Shown one piece after another: positions 1 through 5,656 of a DNA stretch of 11,364 bases. The translations under genes were made by a program, and so were the position numbers. Where the stretch lies: the NCBI GenBank assembly GCA_946477805.1, contig CAMKZP010000065.1, positions 1 through 11,364 of the forward strand. The letters run 5' to 3'. Every line of letters begins with the position of its first letter. Position 1 is the first letter of the stretch. The stretch comes from an uncultured Enterobacter sp. GTDB lineage: Bacteria > Pseudomonadota > Gammaproteobacteria > Enterobacterales > Enterobacteriaceae. The notes under the pieces were generated by a model. That model saw only the letters and a program-made list of their open reading frames with translations. It was not told the DNA's origin and made no database searches.

Positions 1-1143
1 TCGTTGCTTGAGCTGGTAGCGGACTCGCGTCCCTGGCCACAGCTGCGCGCGACGGCCACGCTTCGTCCCGGGCAGTGGAGCAGCGATGTCCCGGCGATTC
101 GTGAGATCTTAAAACGCACCGGCATTCTCGATGGCGGACCTAAAATTGCCCTGCCCGGCGACGATCCGCAAAGCGTCGTCGTTAGCCCATCGGCACCGGT
201 GAGCGAGAAGAAAGCCGTTGCGTTGAGCACTAAACCCGCTGCTTACGATCGTGAACTGGTCGAGGCGGTGAAACAGTTCCAGGCCGCACAGGGGCTGGGG
301 GCGGATGGGGTTATTGGTCAGTCAACGCGCGACTGGCTGAACGTCTCTCCGGCGCAGCGGGCAGGGGTGCTGGCTCTGAATATTCAGCGCCTGCGTTTGC
401 TGCCGGGTACGCTATCCACCGGAATTATGGTGAATATTCCCGCTTATTCCCTGGTCTACTATCAGGACGGTAGCGAAAAACTGGCGTCTCGCGTGATCGT
501 CGGCCGTCCGGACCGTAAAACCCCGATGATGAGCAGCGCGCTCAATAATGTGGTGGTCAACCCGCCGTGGAACGTGCCGCCAACCCTGGCGCGAAAGGAT
601 ATTCTGCCGAAAGTGTGGAACGATCCGGGATACCTTGAGCGGCATAACTATACGGTGATTCGCGGCTGGAACAGTAAAGAGACGATCGATCCTTATATGG
701 TCGACTGGTCTACCATTACGGCCTCGAATTTGCCGTTCCGGTTCCAGCAGGCACCCGGCGCGCACAACTCGCTGGGGCGCTATAAGTTCAACATGCCAAG
801 CTCTGATGCTATCTATCTGCACGATACGCCGAATCACAACCTGTTCCAGAAAGACGCGCGCGCGCTCAGCTCAGGGTGTGTTCGCGTGAATAAGGCCTCC
901 GACCTGGCCAGCATGCTGCTACAGGACGCAGGCTGGAACGATACGCGTATTTCGGATGCGCTGAAGCAGGGCGATACGCGCTATGTGAATATTCGACACA
1001 ATATTCCGGTCAATCTTTACTATCTGACGGCGTTTGTGGGCGAGGACGGGCGTACCCAGTATCGTACAGATATTTACAATTACGATCTCACTGCGCGATC
1101 CGGCGCACAAATTTTGCCAAAAGCTGAACAATTAATCAGGTAA
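1..1143 (+). CDS. ldtD: L,D-transpeptidase LdtD (YcbB), C-terminal part
   Basis: Periplasmic L,D-transpeptidase that forms mDAP-mDAP (3-3) cross-links in peptidoglycan and gives beta-lactam bypass. The window opens inside the gene, in frame from base 1, and the gene ends at TAA 1141-1143. Visible parts in order: a peptidoglycan-binding-like segment (about visible residues 75-125, with AVKQFQAAQGLGADGVIG), then the YkuD catalytic domain. The catalytic histidine is in IYLHDTPNH (codon at 820) and the nucleophilic cysteine in SSGCVRV (codon at 877). If the last residue is numbered 615 as in E. coli LdtD, these fall on His509 and Cys528, the known catalytic positions, so I see no indels in this part. 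The N-terminal roughly 236 residues lie outside the window. The next gene, mepK, acts on the same bond type. Confidence 0.96.
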   Translation, partial: SLLELVADSRPWPQLRATATLRPGQWSSDVPAIREILKRTGILDGGPKIALPGDDPQSVVVSPSAPVSEKKAVALSTKPAAYDRELVEAVKQFQAAQGLGADGVIGQSTRDWLNVSPAQRAGVLALNIQRLRLLPGTLSTGIMVNIPAYSLVYYQDGSEKLASRVIVGRPDRKTPMMSSALNNVVVNPPWNVPPTLARKDILPKVWNDPGYLERHNYTVIRGWNSKETIDPYMVDWSTITASNLPFRFQQAPGAHNSLGRYKFNMPSSDAIYLHDTPNHNLFQKDARALSSGCVRVNKASDLASMLLQDAGWNDTRISDALKQGDTRYVNIRHNIPVNLYYLTAFVGEDGRTQYRTDIYNYDLTARSGAQILPKAEQLIR

Positions 1144-1318
1144 ATGAAGTAGTTCGGGGAAAATGATTGTCGTAAGTTATGGTAAGTACGGGGCGATCTG
1201 GCTGTAGGCCGCGTATTTGCTGGGATTGGGCGCCTTGACGCAGGCTGTATTGCCAGTTAAGGTGCCCTTCGTGCGCTAAGCATATTTACGATAACATTGA
1301 CCTGTAGACCTGATTATC

Positions 1319-1869
1319 ATGGACAAATTTGACGCTAATCGCCGCAAACTGCTGGCGTTAGGTGGTGTTGCGCTCGGCGCAGCGGCCATCCTTCCGACGC
1401 CAGCATTTGCCACCCTCTCGACACCACGTCCGCGTATTTTAACGCTCAACAATCTTCATACCGGTGAGTCGCTTAAGGCGGAGTTTTTCGATGGCAGAGG
1501 CTATATTCAGGATGAATTAGCAAGACTCAACCATTTTTTCCGTGACTTCCGCGCGAATAAAATCAAAGCCATCGACCCAGGATTATTCGATCAGCTATTC
1601 CGTCTTCAGACGATGCTCGGCACCCGCAGGCCGGTGCAGCTCATTTCAGGGTACCGTTCCCTCGATACCAACAATGAACTGCGCGCCCACAGCCGTGGGG
1701 TAGCGAAAAAAGCTACCACACTAAAGGGCAGGCGATGGATTTCCATATTGAAGGCGTTTCGTTAGCCAATATTCGCAAAGCTGCGTTATCTATGCGCGCG
1801 GGTGGTGTAGGATATTACCCACGTAGCAACTTTGTGCATATTGATACCGGGCCGGTTCGGCACTGGTAA
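1319..1869 (+). pseudogene. mepK: MepK (YcbK) murein endopeptidase, frameshifted
   Basis: Intact MepK is a Tat-exported M15-type zinc endopeptidase of about 182 aa that cuts mDAP-mDAP cross-links. The N-terminal reading frame matches the family: a twin-arginine signal (NRRKLLALGG, Arg8-Arg9), cleavage likely after AFA at residue 31, and the LISGYRSLDTNNELRA segment. After codon 131 the frame is lost. The A6 tract 1706-1711 is one base short, so translation runs into unrelated residues and stops at TAG 1763-1765 (148 aa). In the -1 frame from 1711 the expected C-terminus resumes (SYHTKGQAMDFHIEG through NFVHIDTGPVRHW) to TAA 1867-1869, giving 183 aa if one A is restored. The zinc ligands (His134, Asp141 and His174 in restored numbering) all lie after the break, so the 148-aa product should be inactive. 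It could be a sequencing or assembly homopolymer error, a real mutation, or a slippage site. Confidence 0.9.
1706..1711 (+). other. A6 tract at the mepK frameshift point
   Basis: Six adenines follow GCG (codon 129). The family sequence AKKSYHTKG needs seven bases here (AAA AAA AGC, or an AAG variant). Deletion of one A accounts fully for the loss of frame. Two adjacent AAA codons also allow tRNA-Lys to slip by -1, but the base before them is G, so this is not a canonical A_AAA_AAG-type heptamer. Confidence 0.85.
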
Positions 1870-1880
1870 TAACGAAACAC

Positions 1881-1885
1881 AGGAG
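1881..1885 (+). promoter_or_regulatory. gloC ribosome binding site
   Basis: AGGAG lies 4 bases before ATG 1890 and fixes the gloC start. It sits in the 20-base gap after the mepK stop, so gloC is probably translated from a shared mepK-gloC transcript. No terminator or clear promoter separates the two. Confidence 0.8.
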
Positions 1886-1889
1886 CAGT

Positions 1890-2537
1890 ATGAACTATCG
1901 TATTATTCCGGTTACCGCGTTCTCCCAGAACTGTTCGTTGATCTGGTGTGAGCAAACCAAACTGGCCGCGCTTGTCGATCCCGGCGGAGACGCTGAGAAA
2001 ATCAAGCAGGAGGTTGCCGCAAGCGGCGTAACGCTGATGCAGATCCTCCTTACCCATGGTCACCTCGATCATGTGGGTGCTGCGGCTGAACTGGCTGAAT
2101 ACTACGGTGTGCCGGTGATCGGCCCGGAAAAAGAAGATGAGTTCTGGCTGGAGGGGTTACCTGCCCAAAGCCGCATGTTTGGTCTTGACGAGTGTCTGCC
2201 GCTGACGCCCGATCGCTGGCTGAACGAAGGGGAGAGCGTTAACGTAGGGAATGTGACTTTACAGGTGTTGCATTGCCCTGGGCATACGCCGGGCCACATC
2301 GTCTTCTTTGATGACCAGTCGCGTCTGCTGATTTCCGGCGATGTGATTTTCAAAGGTGGCGTAGGGCGCAGCGACTTCCCGCGCGGCGATCACGGTCAGC
2401 TGATTCAGTCGATTAAACAGAAGCTGTTGCCGCTCGGCGATGACGTGACGTTTATTGCGGGCCACGGCCCGATGTCGACGCTGGGCTACGAGCGGCTGCA
2501 CAACCCGTTCCTGCAGGATGAAATGCCTGTCTGGTAA
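1890..2537 (+). CDS. gloC: Hydroxyacylglutathione hydrolase GloC (type II glyoxalase)
   Basis: Cytosolic metallo-beta-lactamase-fold enzyme that hydrolyses S-D-lactoylglutathione to D-lactate and glutathione, the second step of methylglyoxal detoxification; formerly YcbL. The 215-aa length equals the E. coli protein. All ligands of the binuclear metal site are present: THGHLDH gives His56, His58, Asp60 and His61; GHTPGH gives His132; the SGD segment gives Asp151; AGHGP gives His192. The short form without the long C-terminal substrate-binding domain of GloB is typical of GloC. It starts 20 bases after mepK with a good ribosome binding site. It has no obvious link to peptidoglycan and appears to be a passenger in the transcript. 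It converges on aspC across one shared terminator. Confidence 0.95.
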   Translation: MNYRIIPVTAFSQNCSLIWCEQTKLAALVDPGGDAEKIKQEVAASGVTLMQILLTHGHLDHVGAAAELAEYYGVPVIGPEKEDEFWLEGLPAQSRMFGLDECLPLTPDRWLNEGESVNVGNVTLQVLHCPGHTPGHIVFFDDQSRLLISGDVIFKGGVGRSDFPRGDHGQLIQSIKQKLLPLGDDVTFIAGHGPMSTLGYERLHNPFLQDEMPVW

Positions 2538-2544
2538 CCCCAAT

Positions 2545-2574
2545 AAAAAAAGCCTGCTAAACGCAGGCTTTTTT
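2545..2574. terminator. Bidirectional terminator between gloC and aspC
   Basis: Perfect inverted repeat: arm GCCTGC (2552-2557), loop TAAAC (2558-2562), arm GCAGGC (2563-2568). It is flanked by A7 on the left (2545-2551) and T6 on the right (2569-2574), which extend the stem and supply a U-tract in both directions. It serves gloC on the + strand (stop 2537) and aspC on the - strand (stop at 2586). Confidence 0.92.
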
Positions 2575-2585
2575 GTAGGTGCAAA

Positions 2586-3776
2586 CTACAGTACGGCGAC
2601 AATCGCCTCGCACAGCGGCGCCATGTTGTCAGGCGTCATGCCAGCAACGTTAACGCGGCCGGATGCAACAGCGTACACGCCAAACTCTTCCCGCAGACGC
2701 AGTACCTGTTCTTTCGTCAGGCCGCTGAAGGAAAACATGCCGTTCTGTTTGATGATGAAGCTGAAATCACGATCGGCCCCTTTTTCAGCCAGCGTGCTCA
2801 CGAACAGAAGACGCATGCGCTGAATGCGCTGGCGCATATCGTTCAGCTCTTGTTCCCAAATGGCGCGCAGCGCTTCGTTGCTCAGGATAGTGGCAACAAC
2901 AGAGGCGCCGTGTGCAGGCGGGTTGGAGTAGTTGGCGCGGATAACCGATTTCATCTGGCTGAAGGCGCGGTCAACGGTTTGCTCGTCAGCGGCGACCAGC
3001 GTACAGGCTCCTACACGCTCATTGTACAGGCCAAAGTTCTTGGAATAAGAACTCGCGACAATCAGCTCCTGATGCACGGCGGCGAAGGCGCGCAGGCCTT
3101 CCGCATCCTCTTCCAGACCACGAGCGAAGCCCTGATAGGCGAAGTCGAACAGCGGCAGCCAGCCTTTTTCAACGGAGAGTTTAGCCAGCTGTTGCCACTG
3201 CTCCAGCGTCGGGTCAATACCCGTTGGGTTATGGCAGCAGCCGTGGAACAGCACCACGTCACCCGCCTGCGCTTCATTCAGGCTCGCCAGCAGGCCGTCA
3301 AAATCCAGCGCGTGGTTTGCTGCGTCATAGTACGTATATTCACGCACTTCCAGACCCGCAGAGTTAAAGACGCTCTTGTGGTTAGGCCAGCTTGGATTGC
3401 TCACCCACACGCGCTTTACCGCCGTGTTTTTCGCAAGGAAATCCGCCGCGACGCGCAGCGCGCCGGTACCGCCAGGCGTTTGCGCCGTGCGAGCGCGTTT
3501 GCTGCTGACAATCGCGCTGCCTTTACCGAACAGCAGTTCCTGAGTGCAACGACCGAACTCAGGGATACCATCAATACCGAGGTAGTTTTTGGTGGTTTCA
3601 TTTTCCAGCAGGTACTGCTCAGCTTTCTTAACGCTGGTCAGCACCGGGGTTTTGCCGGTTTCATCTTTATATACACCAATACCCAGGTTGATTTTGCCAG
3701 GGCGGTCGTCGGCACGAAACAGATCGGCCAGGCCCAGAATTGGGTCGGCAGGAGCGGCGGTAATGTTCTCAAACAT
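2586..3776 (-). CDS. aspC: Aspartate aminotransferase AspC
   Basis: Cytosolic PLP enzyme, aminotransferase class I, interconverting aspartate + 2-oxoglutarate and oxaloacetate + glutamate; it also helps make phenylalanine and tyrosine. The 396 residues equal the E. coli enzyme. Visible active-site residues: Trp130 (NPSWPNH), Asn183 (CCHNPTG), Asp211 and Tyr214 (DFAYQGFARG), PLP-lysine Lys246 (SSYSKNFGL), Arg254 (YNERVG), and substrate-carboxylate arginines Arg280 (VIRANYSNPP) and Arg374 (ASGRVNVAG). It starts at ATG (3776-3774), where the conserved MFENI N-terminus begins; the ribosome binding site is weak (GGAA about 8 bases upstream). It lies downstream of ompF in the same direction, but the strong ompF terminator and a 184-bp gap suggest its own promoter. 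Confidence 0.97.
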   Translation of the reverse strand: MFENITAAPADPILGLADLFRADDRPGKINLGIGVYKDETGKTPVLTSVKKAEQYLLENETTKNYLGIDGIPEFGRCTQELLFGKGSAIVSSKRARTAQTPGGTGALRVAADFLAKNTAVKRVWVSNPSWPNHKSVFNSAGLEVREYTYYDAANHALDFDGLLASLNEAQAGDVVLFHGCCHNPTGIDPTLEQWQQLAKLSVEKGWLPLFDFAYQGFARGLEEDAEGLRAFAAVHQELIVASSYSKNFGLYNERVGACTLVAADEQTVDRAFSQMKSVIRANYSNPPAHGASVVATILSNEALRAIWEQELNDMRQRIQRMRLLFVSTLAEKGADRDFSFIIKQNGMFSFSGLTKEQVLRLREEFGVYAVASGRVNVAGMTPDNMAPLCEAIVAVL

Positions 3777-3817
3777 GACGAAGTTCCATTGTGATTACAG
3801 AAGTGAAATCCGCTATC

Positions 3818-3846
3818 AGGTTAACGGTAGATTTACAAAATGCCAA
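3818..3846 (-). promoter_or_regulatory. Possible aspC promoter
   Basis: On the - strand TTGGCA (3846-3841) is followed after 17 bases by TAACCT (3823-3818). The -35 matches consensus at 5 of 6 and the -10 at only 3 of 6. It is the best pair I found between the ompF terminator and the aspC start, and would give a leader of roughly 35 nt. Position supports it; the weak -10 does not. Confidence 0.35.
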
Positions 3847-3852
3847 CCGTTT

Positions 3853-3885
3853 GCGACGAAAAGCGTGCGGCTTTTCAAAAGTCGC
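3853..3885. repeat. Bulged inverted repeat between ompF terminator and aspC
   Basis: GCGAC-GAAAAGC (3853-3864) can pair with GCTTTTC (3870-3876) and GTCGC (3881-3885). This gives a 12-bp stem with loop GTGCG and a 4-base AAAA bulge (3877-3880). It lies just upstream of the candidate aspC -35 and downstream of the ompF terminator. No U-tract follows on either strand, so it is not a standard terminator. Function unknown. Confidence 0.6.
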
Positions 3886-3905
3886 CATTATTTTCTTTCA
3901 GACAT

Positions 3906-3930
3906 AAAAAAACAGGGCCGAAGCCCTGTT
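3906..3930 (-). terminator. ompF terminator with UUCG tetraloop
   Basis: On the - strand, AACAGGGC-TTCG-GCCCTGTT followed by a run of T (complement of A7 at 3906-3912). The 8-bp stem is capped by a C(UUCG)G tetraloop, an unusually stable RNA loop. It begins about 30 bases past the ompF stop and should separate ompF from aspC efficiently. Confidence 0.93.
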
Positions 3931-3960
3931 CATTACGCATAAAACCACGCGGTGTGCTGA

Positions 3961-5049
3961 TTAGAACTGGTAGGTTACAGCCATTGCAACCTGGTCGTCT
4001 TTACCGTTCACGATGCCAACGCTACGAGAGTAGTCGGTGTCGTCGATCAGGTTCAGCTGGTAGTCAACATAGATGTTGAAGTTTTTGTTGAAGTAGTAAG
4101 TTGCACCGATTTCAACGAATTTCTGCAGGTCAGCATCGCCGCCGGCGAAGGTGCCGCGCTGCTCAAGGTTTTTACCTTTAGACTGAACGTAAGCAACGGA
4201 TGGACGCAGGCCGAAGTCGAACTGGTACTGAGCGATAACTTCGAAGTTCTGCGTTTTGTTCGCAAAGGTGCCGTCGCCTTCGCGAGTCATGTTGCGGGTT
4301 TCAGCATAGGTGGTTGCCAGGTAGATGTTGTTCGCATCGTATTTAGCACCCACTGCCCATGCTTCAGCTTTCTCGCCTTTGCCATCAGCTTCCTGCGCGT
4401 TTGTACGGTCAGAGTTGCTGTATGCGCCGATCAGGCCAAAACCTTCGCCGAACTCATAGCCCAGAGAGGTACCGAAGCCGTCACCGTTAGAGGTTTTAAC
4501 GTCGTCACGCTCGTTTTTACCCTGGTACTGCAGGCCCAGGCTCAGACCGTCAACCAGACCGAAGAAGTCAGAGTTGCGGTAGGTCAGCAGACCGGTGCTA
4601 CGGCCAGTCATGAAGTTATCAGAGTAGTTGGCCCAGGTCATGCCGGAGAAAGATGGCGCCATATCGGTGTAGGATTCTACATCGTAAACGATACCGTAGT
4701 TACGGCCGTAGTCGATAGAACCTGCATCACCGGCTTTCAGGCCAGCAAACGCCAGACGGGTACGCTGGGTCTGGTTGCTCTCTGCCTGGCTTGCCAGAGC
4801 ACGGTATTCCCACTGGCCGTAACCGGTCAGCTCGTCATTGATTTGAGTTTCGCCTTTGAAACCGATCTGCGCGTAGGTGTTATCAGCGCTGTCAGTGTTG
4901 TCACCAGAGGTAACGAAGTCGTGCTCACCAACCACTTTCCCGTACAGATCTAATTTGTTGCCGTTTTTGTTATAGATTTCTGCAGCGTTTGCTGCACCGG
5001 CTACCAGCAGGGCAGGGATTACCACTGCCAGGATATTGCGCTTCATCAT
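3961..5049 (-). CDS. ompF: Outer-membrane general porin OmpF (Omp35/OmpK35-like)
   Basis: Trimeric 16-strand beta-barrel porin for passive entry of small hydrophilic solutes and many beta-lactams. It has 362 aa, with a 22-residue signal peptide (MMKRNILAVV... cut after ANA, mature start AEIYNK) and the terminal YQF needed for barrel assembly. Porin landmarks: GFKGETQIND, GYGQWEY, TRLAFAGLK, DYGRNYG, QYQFDFGLRP and ATYYFNKN. It is assigned as ompF by its place between asnS and aspC and by its upstream control region. Eyelet residues are unusual: TYAQIGF has Gln39 where E. coli OmpF has Arg42, and loop 3 reads TDMAPSFSGM, giving Ser111 and Met115 for Glu117 and Asp121. The Asp113 equivalent (Asp107) and the Arg82 equivalent (Arg76) remain, and an Arg is present in FMTGRSTG as for Arg132. 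The first of two adjacent ATGs was chosen because GAGGG lies 9 bases upstream. Confidence 0.95.
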   Translation of the reverse strand: MMKRNILAVVIPALLVAGAANAAEIYNKNGNKLDLYGKVVGEHDFVTSGDNTDSADNTYAQIGFKGETQINDELTGYGQWEYRALASQAESNQTQRTRLAFAGLKAGDAGSIDYGRNYGIVYDVESYTDMAPSFSGMTWANYSDNFMTGRSTGLLTYRNSDFFGLVDGLSLGLQYQGKNERDDVKTSNGDGFGTSLGYEFGEGFGLIGAYSNSDRTNAQEADGKGEKAEAWAVGAKYDANNIYLATTYAETRNMTREGDGTFANKTQNFEVIAQYQFDFGLRPSVAYVQSKGKNLEQRGTFAGGDADLQKFVEIGATYYFNKNFNIYVDYQLNLIDDTDYSRSVGIVNGKDDQVAMAVTYQF

Positions 5050-5060
5050 TATTTATTACC
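5043..5060 (-). promoter_or_regulatory. ompF translation start and conserved MicF pairing site
   Basis: The - strand reads GGTAATAAATAATGATGA, covering the end of the ribosome binding site (GAGGG, 5063-5059) and both ATG codons. As far as I recall it is identical to E. coli ompF, where the sRNA MicF pairs with this stretch to block translation. micF itself is not in this window; regulation by MicF is inferred from the conserved target. Confidence 0.6.
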
Positions 5061-5095
5061 CTCATTGGTTTTTTTTTATGACACTCGCCACTGCC

Positions 5096-5118
5096 GTCAA
5101 TAAATTCTGTCAATAAAT
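5096..5118 (-). repeat. Direct repeat in the ompF leader
   Basis: The 10-mer ATTTATTGAC (- strand) occurs twice, at 5118-5109 and 5105-5096, with a 13-base period, inside the ompF 5' untranslated region. Both copies contain a TTGAC resembling a -35 element, but no matching -10 follows. E. coli has a similar doubled TATTGAC here, so this looks conserved. Confidence 0.7.
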
Positions 5119-5168
5119 ATTTCCGGAACTATTGATGAGAGTTAGGTGTCTTTATGTATCTGACAGGC

Positions 5169-5197
5169 ATCTTTCCATTCATAGACGCGTTTCGCTA
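5169..5197 (-). promoter_or_regulatory. ompF promoter (-35/-10)
   Basis: On the - strand TAGCGA (5197-5192), 17 bases, then AAAGAT (5174-5169). The surrounding GAATGGAAAGATGCCTG and GTAGCGAAACG match the E. coli ompF promoter as I remember it. Start of transcription is expected near 5162, giving a leader of about 113 nt. The -35 is poor, as expected for a promoter that depends on activation by OmpR. Confidence 0.8.
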
Positions 5198-5205
5198 CAG
5201 CGAAA
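5190..5205. repeat. Palindrome over the ompF -35 element
   Basis: TTTCGCT-AC-AGCGAAA is a perfect 7-bp inverted repeat with a 2-base centre. It overlaps the -35 hexamer and touches the proximal OmpR box. The E. coli version as I recall it has ACGG in the left half and is not a perfect palindrome. Confidence 0.7.
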
Positions 5206-5262
5206 GTGCTACAATCCTCAAGATTCAGTAACAAAAAGAAATTATGTGTAACTAAATGTGTA
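5203..5262 (-). promoter_or_regulatory. Three tandem OmpR boxes (F1-F2-F3)
   Basis: Three adjoining 20-base units on the - strand, upstream to downstream. F1 (5262-5243) is TACACATTTAGTTACACATA, F2 (5242-5223) is ATTTCTTTTTGTTACTGAAT, F3 (5222-5203) is CTTGAGGATTGTAGCACTTT. They carry OmpR-type GTTAC/GTAGC half sites at a 20-base period and line up with E. coli F1-F3; the end of F3 (TTGTAGCACTTT) looks the same. They sit directly upstream of the -35. Phosphorylated OmpR is known to activate ompF through these boxes at low osmolarity. Confidence 0.8.
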
Positions 5263-5333
5263 ATTTGAGGAACTTTGTGAAGCACCTCAAATTTCAGCCC
5301 TGCCTGGCGAATTAAACACCTCTTCCTATCCTA

Positions 5334-5382
5334 TATATATGAATTGCTTATGTTTAATTTGGCTAAAGGCAAATCATATATA
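5334..5382. repeat. AT-rich inverted repeat upstream of ompF
   Basis: Left arm TATATATGAATTGC (5334-5347) and right arm GCAAATCATATATA (5369-5382) are inverted copies at 13 of 14 positions, with a 21-base loop. It lies about 170-220 bases upstream of the predicted ompF start of transcription. It may be a cruciform, a bending or H-NS/IHF-type region; no U-tract or gene explains it. Confidence 0.7.
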
Positions 5383-5459
5383 CAGAGGCCTAACGCCCTT
5401 ATATTTCTTATGGCCCGAATAAGACTTCTGGATGGCCGTGAAATTGGTTGAAATTTGTG

Positions 5460-5482
5460 CTAATGCGTAAGAAAAGCATTAG
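5460..5482. repeat. Short inverted repeat between distal and proximal ompF control sites
   Basis: CTAATGC (5460-5466) and GCATTAG (5476-5482) form a perfect 7-bp inverted repeat around a 9-base centre. It could be a minor hairpin or chance. The rest of 5263-5620 shows no credible open reading frame or RNA gene to me. Confidence 0.45.
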
Positions 5483-5522
5483 GCGCAATAAGAATGCGGT
5501 TTATTTTTTGTTCGTAGATGTT

Positions 5523-5542
5523 TCGTGGAAACAAAACGTAAC
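5523..5542 (-). promoter_or_regulatory. Candidate distal OmpR box (F4)
   Basis: The - strand reads GTTACGTTTTGTTTCCACGA, with a GTTAC and a TGTTTC half in OmpR-like spacing. Taking the start of transcription at about 5162, it falls near -380 to -361, where the remote F4 site of E. coli ompF lies. In E. coli F4 supports repression at high osmolarity through DNA looping. Call rests on position and weak motif similarity. Confidence 0.45.
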
Positions 5543-5611
5543 AGGTAGAGGGAATCACGGGGTTGCAGTTTAAAGATGCTGACTTTCAGCTGACAGAAAT
5601 TGACAATGCAG

Positions 5612-5642
5612 GATAAAATAATGGCCAGCGAGTGCTGGCCAT
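5612..5642 (-). terminator. asnS terminator
   Basis: A 9-bp perfect stem ATGGCCAGC (5621-5629) / GCTGGCCAT (5634-5642) with a 4-base loop lies 15 bases past the asnS stop. On the - strand it runs into a T-rich stretch (TTATTTTAT). It marks the end of the asnS transcript ahead of the ompF control region. Confidence 0.85.
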
Positions 5643-5656
5643 GATGAGAGTGCGGC

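Noticed and set aside
1235..1263. TTGACG-17-TAAGGT as a mepK promoter
   Set aside because: The -35 is good but the -10 matches at only 3 of 6; mepK may simply be read from the ldtD transcript. I could not support a promoter or terminator in 1144-1318.
2850..3794. 314-aa open frame on the + strand opposite aspC
   Set aside because: It is antisense to intact aspC with no recognisable domain, and is explained by the codon usage of aspC.
5047..5065. Small overlapping frame from the ATG at 5065-5063 just before ompF
   Set aside because: That ATG is part of the ribosome binding site region and is out of frame with ompF; nothing supports its translation.
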